Assembly (NCBI RefSeq): GCF_030272615.1
Contig: NC_081411.1
Span: forward strand, 823,912,397 to 823,976,396
Direction of reading: 5' to 3'
Source of the DNA: Cryptomeria japonica
Taxonomy: Eukaryota > Streptophyta > Pinopsida > Cupressales > Cupressaceae
DNA length: 64,000 nucleotides
Shown here: positions 10,905 through 23,001 of the stretch, in pieces
How the letters are laid out: every line of letters starts with the position of its first letter
Position numbering within the stretch: the stretch's first letter is position 1
Notes under the pieces: model-generated
Told to the model about the DNA's origin: nothing
The model's input: the letters and a program-made list of their open reading frames with translations, nothing else
Database searches by the model: none
Made by a program: the position numbers and the translations under genes

Positions 10905-11685
10905 ATGATGAAGAAGGAAGGTATGAAGTTTAATAGAGAGAACTATAGGATATGGAGTGATAGAATAAAAAATTATATCAAGAGTCTTGGATATCAATAC
11001 CAGGAACATGTTAATACTCAATATGTTGCACCTAGTGGGATTATGACCGATGATCAAAAGAAAGAGAAACAAGAAAACAATCAAGCACTAGAGGCTATTA
11101 TTAGTTCTTTGTCTAATGCAGAATATGTTGATGTCCATGGTCTAGAGACTGCATATGAGGTATGGAAGAAACTTGAATAGATTTATAGAGTTGATGAACA
11201 TGTGAAGATTGCCAAGAAAGAGAGTCTAAGAGGAAAGTTTGATGACATGTAGATGGTTGAAGGTGAGAATATCCAACAATATGGCCAAAGGATAAAAGAG
11301 ATAGTTGGGGAGATCAAGAGCGCTGGTGGTAAAATGGATGATGCCATGGTAATTAGTAAGGTGCTGAGAACCCTGCTACCAGTCTACGCTATCTGAGTTG
11401 CAGCCATTCAGGAGCTAAAGTCTATTGAGAAAACCAAGGTAATCCTTGACTCCATCATTGGTAAGCCTACTTCTTTTGAATTAAATGGTTATGATGGTAG
11501 TATTTAGAAATATGAATCAGCATTTAGAGCTTCTATTTCTAACCCATCTATGAAGAAAAGCAGAGATGTTAGTCACTGTCATGAATCTAGATCTAGTAGA
11601 GAAATTGATGATGAAGAGAGTTTAGTTGAGCTTGAAGCATTGTTGGCCAAGCGATTGCCCAGAGGTATTGGTAAGTAAATTACCT
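10905..11685 (+). pseudogene. Element A gag
   Basis: Starts at an ATG about 70 bp after the LTR. The first 91 codons are open and contain FNRENYRIWSDRI, the copia gag N-terminal block. After a stop, the same frame continues with KESLRGKFDDM and VISKVLRTLLPVYA, typical of the UBN2-type gag core, with further stops (one fits CGA to TGA at a conserved Arg). A frameshift near 11680 moves the zinc knuckle into another frame. Confidence 0.85.
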
Positions 11686-11982
11686 TTGAAATGTTTTGCA
11701 TGCAACAAGACTGGACACATAGCTGCTAAATGTCCTAATTATGATAATGAGCACAACCGAGAGAAGCTCAAGAAGTACAAGGGAAAAAGAAAAAGAGATT
11801 GTCTTATTGTAGTTGATGGTGGTATCATTGATGAGGAATCTGATGGTGATGCTAATGAAGACATTGTATTTCTAGCTATTAAAGAGGAGACATATGATGA
11901 TAAATCTTTAGTTTCCTACTTGGATAATTGTGGTGATTGGATCATTGATAGTGGTTGTTCACATCATATGACCGGTGACTAG
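11686..11982 (+). pseudogene. Element A zinc knuckle and protease
   Basis: The open frame beginning at 11626 becomes gag-like from about 11686 and shows CFACNKTGHIAAKC (CCHC knuckle), a basic stretch, an acidic linker and WIIDSGCSHHMTGD, an apparently intact copia protease active site (D-S-G). A stop follows immediately at 11980-11982, where related elements read on, so the polyprotein is broken there. Confidence 0.85.
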
Positions 11983-11997
11983 AGAAAATTTCTTTCT

Positions 11998-13101
11998 TTG
12001 AAGGAATTTGATGGAAGAGTTGTAAGATTTTGTAATGACTCACCCTGCATGGTTAAAGGTAAGGGAACTATTTCAAATGGAAAGAGTAGTGCAGATGATG
12101 TCTATTGGGTTGAAGGTCTAAAGCACAATCTTTTGAGTGTTGCACAACTCAATGAAAGAGGATATCCATTGGAGTTTAAAAATGGTATGTGCAAAATCTA
12201 TGGGACCAAAGGTGAACTGATTGCAACCGAGAAACAAACTAAAGGTAACTTGTTTCACCTGAATCCTAAAGTCAGCAACTGTTTAATTGCTAAAGTAGAT
12301 GATAGTTGGCTTTGACATATGAGATTTTGTCATATAATTTTTGACAACATTGTTAAAGTAAGTCCAATTTAGTGAGAGGTTTGCCTTAGTTGGACAAACT
12401 GGTTAATGCTCTATGTAAGGAATGTCATTTGGGAAAGATGGCATCCTCAACTTTCAAGTGCAAATCTTTTTCAGTAGAGCATTTGTTAGATTTGGTTTAT
12501 ACAGACCTATGTGGACCAATAAGGACCAAAATTGTTCAAGGTGATAGATATTTCATGATATTCACTGATGATTGCTCAAGGATGACGTGGGTCACATTCT
12601 TGAAGGACAAAGCAGAGGCATTTATTAAGTTCAAGACATTCAGGACCTTAGTTGAAAAGGAGAGTGTAAAGAAGATAAAGTGTCTGAGGACTAATCAAGG
12701 CAGACAATTCACTAGATATTGTGAAGAGAATAGTATGAAATGGCAGGTTTTTGTACCAAGGAAACCACAACAGAATGGTATTGCAGAGAGAAACAACTGA
12801 TCAGTTGTTGAAGCTGCTAGAATGATGTTGATACAAGGAGGTGTAGCAAAGACTTTCTGGAGAGAAGTTGTTAGCACAACCATCTACACAATGAACAAGA
12901 TTTTGGTAAAAGAGGTAAGGACAAGACCACTTATGAATACTAGTATGGTAGATCACCTAATGTTACTTATTTCAAGATATTTGGCAGCAAATGTTTTATT
13001 AAGAGAGGTGACTATGTTAGCAAGTTTGAGGCTAAAAGTGATGAAGGTATATTTCTTGGTTATTCCACCAAGAGTAAGACCTAAAAATGTTACAACAACC
13101 A
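11998..13101 (+). pseudogene. Element A pre-integrase and integrase, left part
   Basis: 11998-12315 gives the link region with LKHNLLSVAQLNERGY (GAG-pre-integrase). After a stop fitting TGG to TGA, 12390-12800 gives CKECHLGK (zinc domain end), YTDLCGPI with the first catalytic Asp, and PQQNGIAER with the catalytic Glu. The second catalytic Asp box reads LRTNQGRQF in place of LRSDNGGEF, so Asp is replaced by Asn. A stop follows the Glu box and a frameshift lies near 12930. Element E interrupts the C-terminal part at 13102; the frame resumes at 51663. Confidence 0.85.
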
Positions 13102-13749
13102 TGTTAGACTCAAATTATGATTTCCCTCTTATCCCCTATAAGAAAATGAATAACTATTTCTCCATATGAAGAGATCAAGGAAAATACAAACCTTAGAGTA
13201 ACATATAACAAGGTTTTGGGAACCTTCTACACTTTTAACTTATCCAAAGTTTAGGTGGGTATACCTTCTGTGAATAATTTCACACTTTTAAATGAGATCC
13301 ACAGTAAATCAGTGTCAAAAACTAGTGGATTTCATCACCTCAACATAAACTGAAATATTTGAATAAAAACTTATATACTTCTTTAGTATTGATCTTCAAG
13401 AAAATTAGAAAGAATCCCACAACAAGTACCAGTACCTTATCCAAACGGTATGTCCACCTTACCATTTTTTATCCCTAATAGCCCTACATGAATTGCATCA
13501 GTAAGGTATGATGCATAATCAAATGCACCAGAGAGGGGTTTAAAATCTGTGCAATCATCGGCATGTAATGGGTTGACATGTTTTCTCAGCATCTTCTCCA
13601 AAAATCTGACACAGTGCCCAATACATACCCTTAGCTCTTAGAGTAAACAGATTCAGGGAGAAGGGTTCCATTGTACTAGGGCCTACAATTGTTAACCGTC
13701 CTATTTTAACAAAGAACTCTTTCAATGGGCCAGTCCTAAGGTGACCCCT

Positions 13750-14160
13750 TTATGCATTATAGACCTGGGCTAATGTCTCAAAATTAATAGACTCTAACAA
13801 ATTTGAAGCCTCATTGAGCTTAAACACATTTATTAATTCATCATCTTTAATTTCAATTAGGGCCAATCCCTTCACATTCCTGATACATCTAGCTATAGGG
13901 TCATAATTTTGTGCAATTAGGGTCAACAAATCTACATCCATGAACACACCAGGAACTATAAGCTTCCCCACAACCAATTCCCATATTCTATTTAAAGGGG
14001 CAAGGGAATGTCTCTGACCAAAACCTAACATCCCTATTTCTGGATCCCTTAACCAATTACCTTTATCATATAGGCCATCCCCAATTCTTAGACGAGGGTT
14101 CTTTGGTGCCAACTCTTTAGATTTAGCCTCGACATTGGTAGACATGGTTAACTGTTCCAA
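13750..14160 (-). pseudogene. Extra N-terminal block of the element E LTR ORF
   Basis: 136-codon open frame reading the same protein segment as 26843-26361 (LRIGDGLYDKGNW, VPGVFMDVDLLTLIAQNYD). It exists because this LTR holds a duplicated block (13441-14187) corresponding to 49048-49818. The protein family is not recognised. This copy lacks the usual N terminus because the block begins inside the ORF. Confidence 0.7.
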
Positions 14161-14379
14161 AAAATCATCACAAATATTCCTAACTGTAACAATTGTTCGG
14201 CCACCGCCTGCTCATCTCCTATGTGGATAGGGGACTGAGATGGAGAATACCGAGGTTCACCAATTTCAACTTCTTCCCCACTCTTTGCCTTTTAGGGGAA
14301 TCTTAGATGTCAATGACATGACATTTCAATTTCTCTTTTCCCTCTTGAAGTGGAAGGCTCACCTGTCACTGGCATCATC

Positions 14380-15191
14380 TATTAGGATTCCCACAGATAC
14401 TGAGAGGGGGGGGGTGTGAATCAGTATCTAACCAATAATAAGTATTTCTTAATTTGAAACATGCAGAACATAAAATAGCAGTATACCAGTATGCAAGAAT
14501 TAATGCAATAAATAGAATCAGAAACATATACATGAAAAGAACACCATAACACAAGATGTTTAACAAGGAAACCTGGTGTGGGAAAAACCTCGGTGGGATT
14601 TGTGACCCACAATATTCACTCACTAGCCAATAAGAGAATATTAATTACAATAGGGGCCTGCACATGTAGGAAGGCCAACTACCTAGAGCTCACTGCTCAA
14701 TGAGAAGTCACACTGACTTACAATGAGGATTATACTAATCCAATGACTTGTACTGCTTTACAATAGCATCTCCAATGCTAGATTGAGTACCGGTTCTAAC
14801 TCTGTTCTTTACATATACCCTTGACCTATAATTTGCACATTAGGTCTACCTAATAATTTTCTTTATGCTTGCTACATTACCTCACTAAATGTCTACAATG
14901 ATCTCCTTTATATACAAGAGTCATTTTACAATTTGTCAAGCCGGCTTACAATAATAAACAAAATATTACATATCAAAAATATTGTCGGCCTCTATGTCGG
15001 TATACATCTTTTCTTCTGTGCTGGTGCTAGTGTCAGTGTAGAGTGATCTTGTTGATGCCGATGCACTATCTTGCCTGTGTAATGCTTTGCTGGTATGATG
15101 TCTTGCTGGTGCCATAGGATTGCAAGGTTTCCATCAATGACAAAACCTTCAATCACATACAATGTCTCATTGGAGTGTCCATATGCCAACA
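14380..15191 (-). repeat. Element G 3' LTR
   Basis: 812 bp, TATTAGG (TG mutated to TA) to TGCCAACA; partner of 24251-25060. G-tract hairpin AGATACTGA (14395-14403) with TCAGTATCT (14421-14429), perfect 9-bp arms. Confidence 0.88.
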
Positions 15192-15422
15192 ATCTTCCCC
15201 TTTGGCATTGATGGCAACACTCATGAGAAATTTCAAAAAGTGTCCAAAAAGAATGTTTACCAAAAATATGAAGGGCTCCCCCTGAGCATATGATTCTTGT
15301 CTTTGAACTTTCTCATCCTACTACTCCCCCTTTGGCATCAATGACAAAGGTTGTCAAGATGTTAGTAGAGTTTGTAGTTACATCTCTGTATATCCTCAAC
15401 CCTGTAGTTGGGTAGTTATTAT
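15192..15422 (-). other. Element G polypurine zone
   Basis: On the minus strand GCCAAAGGGGAAGAT (15192-15206) adjoins the 3' LTR. Similar purine tracts occur near 15281-15295 and 15323-15335. This repeated-PPT arrangement resembles elements A and C and ties G to the Sirevirus type. Confidence 0.65.
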
Positions 15423-17263
15423 CTAAAAAAGATTGCCCAAAATTAAGTTTATACTATCCATAAACTTTTTGCTATCTTTTATTGTTGTTTCAGTCCTCTT
15501 CACAATACCGGTGAGATGCTGCAATTGCTCTGCCGATGTTTTACTTCCCTGTGCTAATGCCTCTGATATTTCTTTCCGCAGAGATGCTAGATAGTCCAAT
15601 CTTGGACTCAGTTTAGATCTCAAGTGTTTTGCCTTGTTTATTATTCTCTCTTTCTCTCTTTCCTGTTTAAGCAATTCTTCCTCAAAATTTGCTAACTTAT
15701 CTTCAAAAACAAATAGTGAATCCGGTGAGTCGACAAAATTGTCTGCAAGCTTATTTATCTCATCCTGTGTCTTGCTTATTTTCTTGTCAATATCTACAGT
15801 CAAGAAGTTTGTTTTGCATGTGTCTTTATACAAATTTTTATACTCTTTCAACAAACTACATAGTTCTGATAGAAGTGTGTCAAAGTCTCTGTTACACTTC
15901 TTTATTTCTTCATCAAAGAATTTCTATTTCTCCTTTTCTACCATGTCCTTTACTGATTCTTCCTTTATTTTCTCAATATTTCTAGAAATGTATTTACATA
16001 ATGTATCCAATTGTCCTAAAGAATCTTTATTATCTATATTACAATCAGGAGCAATTATTTTCAAAATTGGTATTGAATCATCTATTGCTTTATAAGCCTG
16101 TGAAATGCAGTTAGTTATTTTCTTAATGGATTCAAGTAATACCTCAGTCACATTAGTTGACTTGAATGTTGATGATGATCCAAGAGTCTGAGTGTCAGTG
16201 GAAATAATCATACTTGTATTGACCTCTAGCGGGTCAGTTTGTGTTTGCATTTCTTTTAGCACTAGTTTTCCTGCTTCATTGCTTACCGGTGGCATTGTTT
16301 CCTTGTGAGCATGTTCCAGAGCCTTTAGCTCTGTTGGTTTCTCTATTTGTGCCTCAGATTCCATCTTTTTCCCTATATCCTCTGCTGGTTGCTCTGTATC
16401 TCCTATTACCGAAGGCTCTTTAGCCATATCTGACTTTTCAGTTGTATCTTTATCAACTGTTATGTTGATCTTTTGGGTATCAACATTTATAGTGTATAGG
16501 ACTTCAGGATTTGGATTGCTATCTTCTACATCCATGCTTTCTGCTGCTGGTTGGTCTTCAATGGTTGTAATTTTCATAGGTGGAGGTAGGTTGTCTTTAA
16601 CCTTTATACTTGGAGGTCCACCAACTTTTCCTTTCCCTTTGTCCTTATCCTTTTGATATACCTTAATAGGCTTGGGATTCCTGTATTCTTCTTGTTTTTC
16701 CTTTTCAACCAAGAATCTGTCCCAACCATCTTCTATTTCCTATGTAACTTCTGTAACTCTTCTTGCCATCAGTGAAATATGTTGGTGTGCAGTGGAGAAA
16801 ACTGTCCGGTTTGCCTGAGCAATCAGATCATCAATTTCCTTTCGAGAGTTTATCGGATATACAACAAGTAGTTTTTCAATTTTTATTTTCTTGTCTAATT
16901 CAATCAATCGTTGCCTTCTGGCCTCAAGTCTTTTGTACAAATCATCAGGAATTTCATTGATTACTTCCATCAAAATTTTTTTGAACATGTCCATATGCAG
17001 TATTACACTTTCCTTAACTTTCCCTTTCTCATCAGCAAATAGAGTGTCATAAATTTTCCCTATGTTTTTCAGTTTTCCTTCCTCTGTGATCTCATTTAGC
17101 AATATGTCTAGAGGTGCCAAGTCAGTTTTTGTCTTTTTCTTTTTCTCAGGAGTTAGCTTCTTTTTAGGTGTGACCTTTCTGATCGGAGATCTCACAGCTT
17201 GTTGCTTCTTCCTTGTCCTTCTAGGTGAAGGAGTGGTTGCCGGTGAGGGATCTCTTTTCCTAA
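15423..17263 (-). pseudogene. Element G unknown protein, C-terminal half (basic, then acidic, then coiled coil)
   Basis: Three consecutive minus-strand open stretches (17276-16740, 16712-15924, 15854-15423) belong to one former frame with isolated stops. The first is very Lys/Arg/Pro-rich (TPSPRRTRKK, VTPKKKLTPEKKKK), nuclear-localisation-like, then helical. The second begins with KGKGKVGGPP, then a Ser/Thr/Glu-rich acidic stretch. The third is a heptad-like helical region ending LILGNLF at a stop near the polypurine zone. It is the continuation of 22771-21332 across solo LTR J; the first 13 bases of the 17276 frame lie in J. I do not recognise the family. Confidence 0.65.
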
Positions 17264-20126
17264 TGTGAGGCCTCACCTCAACTCAGTCTGACATTTCAGT
17301 GATTTTTATATATTGACTATTATGGATACTTTATTTTGATGCATTTTGGAATTTAGAACTTATATGATATCAGGATTTGGATAACATTGCTATATTTTGA
17401 TGATTTACTTATATGCTTTATGAGTTAGAACACTACATGATTGTTAGATAAGATGATATTGCGATGATAGATGTCGTTATTGAATTTGCAGGACTTTACT
17501 ATGGTAATAGAACTATGATGTATGGTTTAGTTTATGTGAATTGGGATGAAATTGCTTATGTGAAATTGCTTGATAAAAGATGTATTTAATTGTATGCAAG
17601 TGATGATGTGTATTGTTATTCCTTTGAATTATATTATATGTGGATATTTGAAAGTACTATTGTGTAAATTGAGATGCACAGGAAGTTATCCATGTGACCA
17701 TGAAAATTTATGGAGAGCCAAACCTAGACTTATGTATGTTCGTAAGCCAGGGGTTGTCTATTTGGAGAGACAACACCCCATTTGTGTTGTATTTTATTCG
17801 TAACAGTATATGCTGCATGTGTGTTAAGTGTTGTTTAAATTTATTGTGTAAAATCCACAAGAGACGATTTCATGTTTTAAATTGTAAAAGTATTTTATTT
17901 GTGTCAATTGACACATGTGGATTTAAGTTTAAATGTTTTATTTTTGTCTCTTGGTGGGAAAGTGTTCAACTATAGCTTTTTCAATTAATGTAACGTGATG
18001 TCATAAATACCTTGGGAAAAGAATCTTTGGAGAGGTCAACATATGTTTGACCCGAAAATAAACTTCAGAGGGGTTTAAAATGGGTTAAATGAACACATAG
18101 GGGTAGTTTAATAGGGTTTCCTAAAGCCCATAAGGTATACCTAAGGGTTAAGGGTAATTTTAGGCAAGTTTCTACTCCTAAGTGACCTTTTTGACATTCT
18201 AAAATTTGGCTTTTCTGAGCTGTGCGAAAATTGAAATTAGAAGTTTGAACCTAGTTGTAAACTTTCCTATTCGAATGAGAGTTCTCTTTCCCATTTTGTC
18301 TTACCTTCCTCTTTAGTTTTTAGAAACTTGTGAGAACTGAGAGAGTGAGCTTCTTAAGCAAGAATTTGAAAATTTGAGGGTAATCACCCACTCTCCATTT
18401 TTGGAGACAAGAGATTTTTTTTTGAAAAGAATAGAATAGATTTGGATAGAAAATTTGGCTAAGGGTAGAAGAAGAAGATCCGTGGATTTGGGTAGCTCTT
18501 CCTCAAGTACTATCCTACCTTTGGGCAGATTAAGGTTGGTCACATTCTTCTTTAAAATGACTTGTTCTTGCATGTGTTTGAAAGTATGTTGGTGAAAGAA
18601 ATCTATTTTCTTGTATGTCCTTTTTGGGAATTTCATTTGGTATTTTGCATTATGTTTTGTATGTATTTTTGGGAGTTTTCAAGACCTCTAACTCTTGGGA
18701 GAGAGGAGGATCTTGTGGGTGGTAGCAGTGACAACCCTCGAGTGAGAGACTCTCATTTTGAGAGTGATCACAAGGGATTTTTGTGTGACCCTTGCTGCAT
18801 GGCCTGTTTGTGCAATGGGGGTCATAAGGAGGGATATAAGGCTAGAATGCCTTGGGGGGGCATAAGGAATAAGGGGTTGAAATTCTTGATGTATTTGTTG
18901 TGCCATGAGGTGGCTACATGTTTTCCATACTTGCAGTTTTCCTCAAGGTATTGGTCCACTACCACCCTTGAAAAGGTCATCACCAAAGTGTGGTGCAGTG
19001 TAGCCAAGTTGGGAGTGTGTTTGAAATCTATGTGTTTCTATCTTCTATGTGTTTGCATGTTTGTTACCCGTCTAGGGCTTGGTTCTCCGAGCTCGAGGGT
19101 GGCTACCAGTTAGCCTAGGCTGGGAGGTGAGCACTCCATGGTCATATTTGTGATTTATTATGAAGGAATGTCGAGAGAAAAGAATAGGACAAGTGAAAAG
19201 TTGCAGAAGATTATTGTTGAAGAAATCTAATTTCATTTGTAGTTATTAGTTTTAATAGGAGAAATACACCCTCATTTGTTGAAATGAGAGGCAAGTTGTA
19301 AATTTGAAATATAGACATGAGATTTGTTATTGTATTTAAATAAAGAAACATCTTGTAAATTTTGCAGAATATCTTTAGTGTTGTAAAAAGCTAGATATAT
19401 TTCTATTTTCTGTTTGAAAAGAATTACTTTGGAATTTCACGCAATAGTCATTGTAATATGAAAAATCAGTTTTATTTAATTCTGTGTTTTGCTTTAGCTG
19501 TGAAATTGTATTCATTTTAATTGCAGAGAGTTGAGTTGTAGTTGTTGTTAGTTTTTAAATAAAAATATCTATTTAGTTACAGTAGAAATTGCAAAATTAG
19601 TAAATGTATTTTTGCAGAAAAGAATAATGTATTCCTAAATTAGGATTCCCTAAGTTCAGAAATAAAGTATATACGATGTGCTATGATGAATAGATTAGTA
19701 GGAAAATTATTTTACTCTTAGGCATTCAAATGAAATTAAATAGAAAAGGCATAAGTTAGATTTGCATGCATATTTTATAACAAAAAAATTAAACTAATTA
19801 TTTCTGTTTTCTGTAAAAACAATATAGTAGAATGAAGTTTAAAAAAAAATCTTTTTGCCATCTATATCCTCTTCATCTAAATTAAAATACTAGAGCCTAT
19901 TTATTTTAAATGGATGCCTCATGGAATATATAAGTTCATACAAATATAGTATTAAGGCTGTTGCATGTATATCATTTTAACTAAGTTTTAAAATAAAATA
20001 AAATAAAATAAAATAAAATGCATTATATATATATATATACCTATTTAAAAAATATATATATATTTAAAAATAAAAATATTTATAACTTAAAAAAAAAGGG
20101 GATTTTTCTTGTATGGCCGCGGACCC

Positions 20127-20455
20127 CACTGTGTGTACACACAGTGTGGGCCTCGCGGCTTCCACTGTGTGAACACACAGTGTGGGCCGCGGCTTCCACT
20201 GTGTGGTCACACAGTGTGGGCCACTACAGTTCCCACTGTGTGGGCACACAGTGTCGGCCGCGGCCACCACTGTGTGGACACACAGTGGTGTGGGCCGCCA
20301 ACGGCTCCCACTGTGTGAACACATAGTGGTGCCGCGTCGCCACTATGTGGACACGCGGCCACCACTGTGTGGACACACAGTGATGTGGGCCGCCAACGGC
20401 TCCCACTATGTGAACACATAGTGGTGCCGCGTCGCCACTGTGTGGACACACAGTG
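20127..20455. repeat. Array of ten 20-bp palindromes in a GC-rich island
   Basis: Units start at 20127, 20163, 20197, 20234, 20268, 20309, 20341, 20363, 20404 and 20436, spaced 22-41 bp. The general form is CACTGTGTG, two variable bases, CACACAGTG. The first, CACTGTGTGTACACACAGTG, is a perfect 20-bp palindrome. Unit 9 has CACTATGTG with CACATAGTG, changed on both arms. Unit 7 is a broken half. Spacers are GGCCGCGGC-like, unlike the AT-rich surroundings. A larger unit covering 20268-20340 recurs at 20363-20435. Confidence 0.85.
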
Positions 20456-20697
20456 GCACCCCCGTCGCCCCTTAAACCTGCAAAAAATACCATGGCCGCC
20501 ACTCGATGGGTTTCTGCCCTGCATCAAAATGTTAATAAAAAAAAATATATTAAACCCTAGCCTGGGTAGGGCTAGGGTAATAAATAAATCAAATAAAATG
20601 GTAACTCATTTAGATTAGGGCCATTTTATAATTGAAAATCCCTAATTAGGGTTTGAAGGGCTTAATTGCTATTAAGTTGGGAAATCTTTTATGTAGG

Positions 20698-20700
<3 letters not shown>

Positions 20701-20731
<31 letters not shown>
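20701..20731. repeat. (TA)n microsatellite
   Basis: Uninterrupted alternating T/A run inside solo LTR J. Confidence 0.9.
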
Positions 20732-20732
<1 letters not shown>

Positions 20733-21331
20733 CTGGGTAAGTATTTTTATGTAGATACAAATATTTAAATGCCCATATATGATATTTAATAGGAAGTTGG
20801 GGAAAATTTAAAGAATAAAGCCTAACCTTATATTTAAAAATTTGTTAGTATGGTAAATACTTAATTGTGCCTAGTTAATCTAATTAGAGTATTTACTTTT
20901 AAGTTAGGATTTAAAAGGGATTAATTTAAGCACCTTTCATTTGGAGGTTAGAATGGATGCTAGAAAAATAATTTTTAATTAGCTTTCTAAAGTCAATTAA
21001 TAGCTACCTGTAATTAATTTTGCCCATGTAAATTAATTATCTAAATTAAATGACACTTTAATCGATTATTTTAATTATTGATTTAAAAATGGATTTTAGA
21101 CTATATAGTCTTATTGGAGATTAAATTTATCTTCATCTACTATTTATTAATGAGTTTGATTTAATTAATTTTAATTAATTTCGTTAATTAGTTTAGTATC
21201 AGAGTTAGCTCGAATATAGATATGGCAAACATGTTAATGCATGTCAGGTTAGCGAGCTTTGTTAATTAATTAGTATTAAAAAAAAAAAAAAAAAAATCAT
21301 TCCGTTTTTGCCCTAAATTTTGGGCATGACA

Positions 21332-22771
21332 CCTAACAACTCTTTTAAAGGTTGCTAGCATGTCACCTTCCGAAGAAGTACCTACCGGTGATAGATGAGC
21401 TTTAGGTTGTGGGGCTACCAACTCATCTTCTGTTATGCCGGTTTTCTTTAATACATCTTCCTTAATGGCCTTTGCTTGTCTAGATCCTTTCCTCACAAAT
21501 GCCTCTACCTTCTTCACTCTTTTCTTGGACTATATTTGGCTTTCTATGGTTTCAACACTACCAAATACTTCTTCCTTAGGTTCTTTAGGGGCTTCCAGAA
21601 GTGCTTTGGCATAGGTTTCAACTATGTGGTCATCTGTCTCATAGCCCATTTTGGTTACCTAGATTGTCCTTGGGATGATTGCTTCCATCCATATTTCATC
21701 CTTTTTAATAACAAAGCATATATCATCTTTGTATTTATCTACAATTTTCTGAGATAACCTTATTCTTTTCTTCATTTTTGTCTTCAGTGCTTGGAAAAGG
21801 TCATGAATGTTGTTTTCCTTGTTCTCACCCATGGAATTAAACAGTTCTATCAATTGCTTTCCTACCGATATGTCATATCCTAGTTCTTTATATCCTATAC
21901 TAGGAACCTATTTTGTTATATGAAGCATTAGACATACTAACAGATTTCCAAATCTGAAAGTTCCTTCCTTATCCTTCTTTATCTTTGCAAGGTTGTCTAT
22001 CAGTTCATCCTTTAACCATTCACAGATGTCAATTTTTGTATTGTCTGTTATCATATCATAAGCACTCTTAATGCATAAACTTGAAAATGAGTTAAGTCTA
22101 TTAGCATGAGTGGCTTTGTAACCTAATATCATGCTTATGAATCTCACATTTGTATCCTTTACATCGTTAACCCTTAGAGATCTCTTATCAAATGTTGCAC
22201 CTGTTAGGTCTATGACTAAATCGTTTGAAACCTTCTTGTTTTTGTCTGGTCTTTTACCGATGGCCAGTAACCCTGTGACAACCTTTACGACTTCCTTGGT
22301 GATCTTATGAATTGCATCTAACCAGAAAAATTCTCCATGAACTCTGCTTAACACTATCCTAATCACATCCTTAGGAAATTCAGGGATGCTAAGGATTTCT
22401 GTGAATCCTAGGGTTTCAATAATCTTGTGTTCAACTTTAACATTGATGGTATCATCACATATCTTGGTTTTATACATGGTTTTGATTTCCTCATCTCCTA
22501 ACTCTTCAATGTTGCAGTGGATGTACATTCTAGGGTCTTCAGCATATACAACACCTTTAGGGATTTGAGAAAATGCACCTAAGGTATCATCCTTCTTTGC
22601 TATTTCGGGGACTAACTGAAATACAGGCCTAGGTCTTTTAATTACTTCCACAACAATAGGGTTTGCTATGTATTCAATTGCAGAGGTGGATACCATGATT
22701 AAATACCTTTTTTTTTTTGTCTTGGATGGATGATTGCTTGGAGTGTGCTTGCTTCTTGCTTGAAATGTCAT
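21332..22771 (-). pseudogene. Element G unknown protein, N-terminal half
   Basis: The open frame 22771-21908 (287 codons) has a possible internal start at the second Met (MVSTSAIEYIANP). It is followed by 21853-21659 and the 21517 frame, all the same former ORF with isolated stops. It is rich in Ile/Val/Leu and Lys, with helical segments (ICEWLKDELIDNLAKIKKD, then RFGNLLVCLMLHI). There is no DDE, zinc, protease or polymerase motif. Layout and size recall the extra ORFs of unknown function carried by some plant retroelements, but I cannot assign it. It lies downstream of the zinc-knuckle region where pol would normally be. Confidence 0.6.
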
Positions 22772-23001
22772 AGCTCGGAATCTTCATGCTTTCTGAAAGT
22801 TTGAAATCACGGTGAAATAAAATGGAGCCAAAACCTTATTTTTATAATGTCTTTTCGCCATCTACCACATTAATTGTATGCCGGTTAAGTATTCACTTAA
22901 CATTGTTTGCCGGTAATGAGTAATTTTCAACTTCTTATCTCTAACCGAGGGAATAATAGCATATGTATCATTAGATTGCCAAACCCTCAAGGAAATTTTC
23001 T

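Larger units (their letters stand above)
17264..21331. repeat. Solo LTR J, 4,068 bp
   Basis: Exact target duplication CCTAA (17259-17263 and 21332-21336) with ends TGTGAGGCC and GGGCATGACA (TG...CA). It lies inside the coding region of G. There is no PBS, polypurine tract or second copy attached, so it is a solo LTR of unusual size. Orientation cannot be fixed without a full element. It holds a palindrome array (20127-20455), A/T-rich tracts, (AAAAT)n near 19990, (TA)n near 20701-20731 and a poly-A run at 21279-21297. Open frames inside it (for example 18562-19113 plus) show no known domain. A related truncated copy lies at about 33083-36000. Confidence 0.85.

Noticed and set aside
14375-14623. 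Minus-strand ORFs in the G LTRs (also 24253-24492)
   Set aside because: Present in both LTR copies but short, hydrophobic and running through the G-tract hairpin; more likely chance open frames.
18562-19113. 183-codon plus-strand ORF inside solo LTR J
   Set aside because: Low-complexity Cys/Phe/Val-rich translation, no domain, not preserved as one frame in the related copy at 33083-36000.
20127-20455. CRISPR array
   Set aside because: Spacers are themselves repetitive and similar, repeats are short palindromes, there are no cas genes, and the context is a plant LTR.
20064-20527. Several overlapping open frames on both strands across the palindrome array
   Set aside because: The open frames arise because the repeated GC-rich units lack stops in most frames; the peptides are just repeats of HTVW/CVHT-like words.
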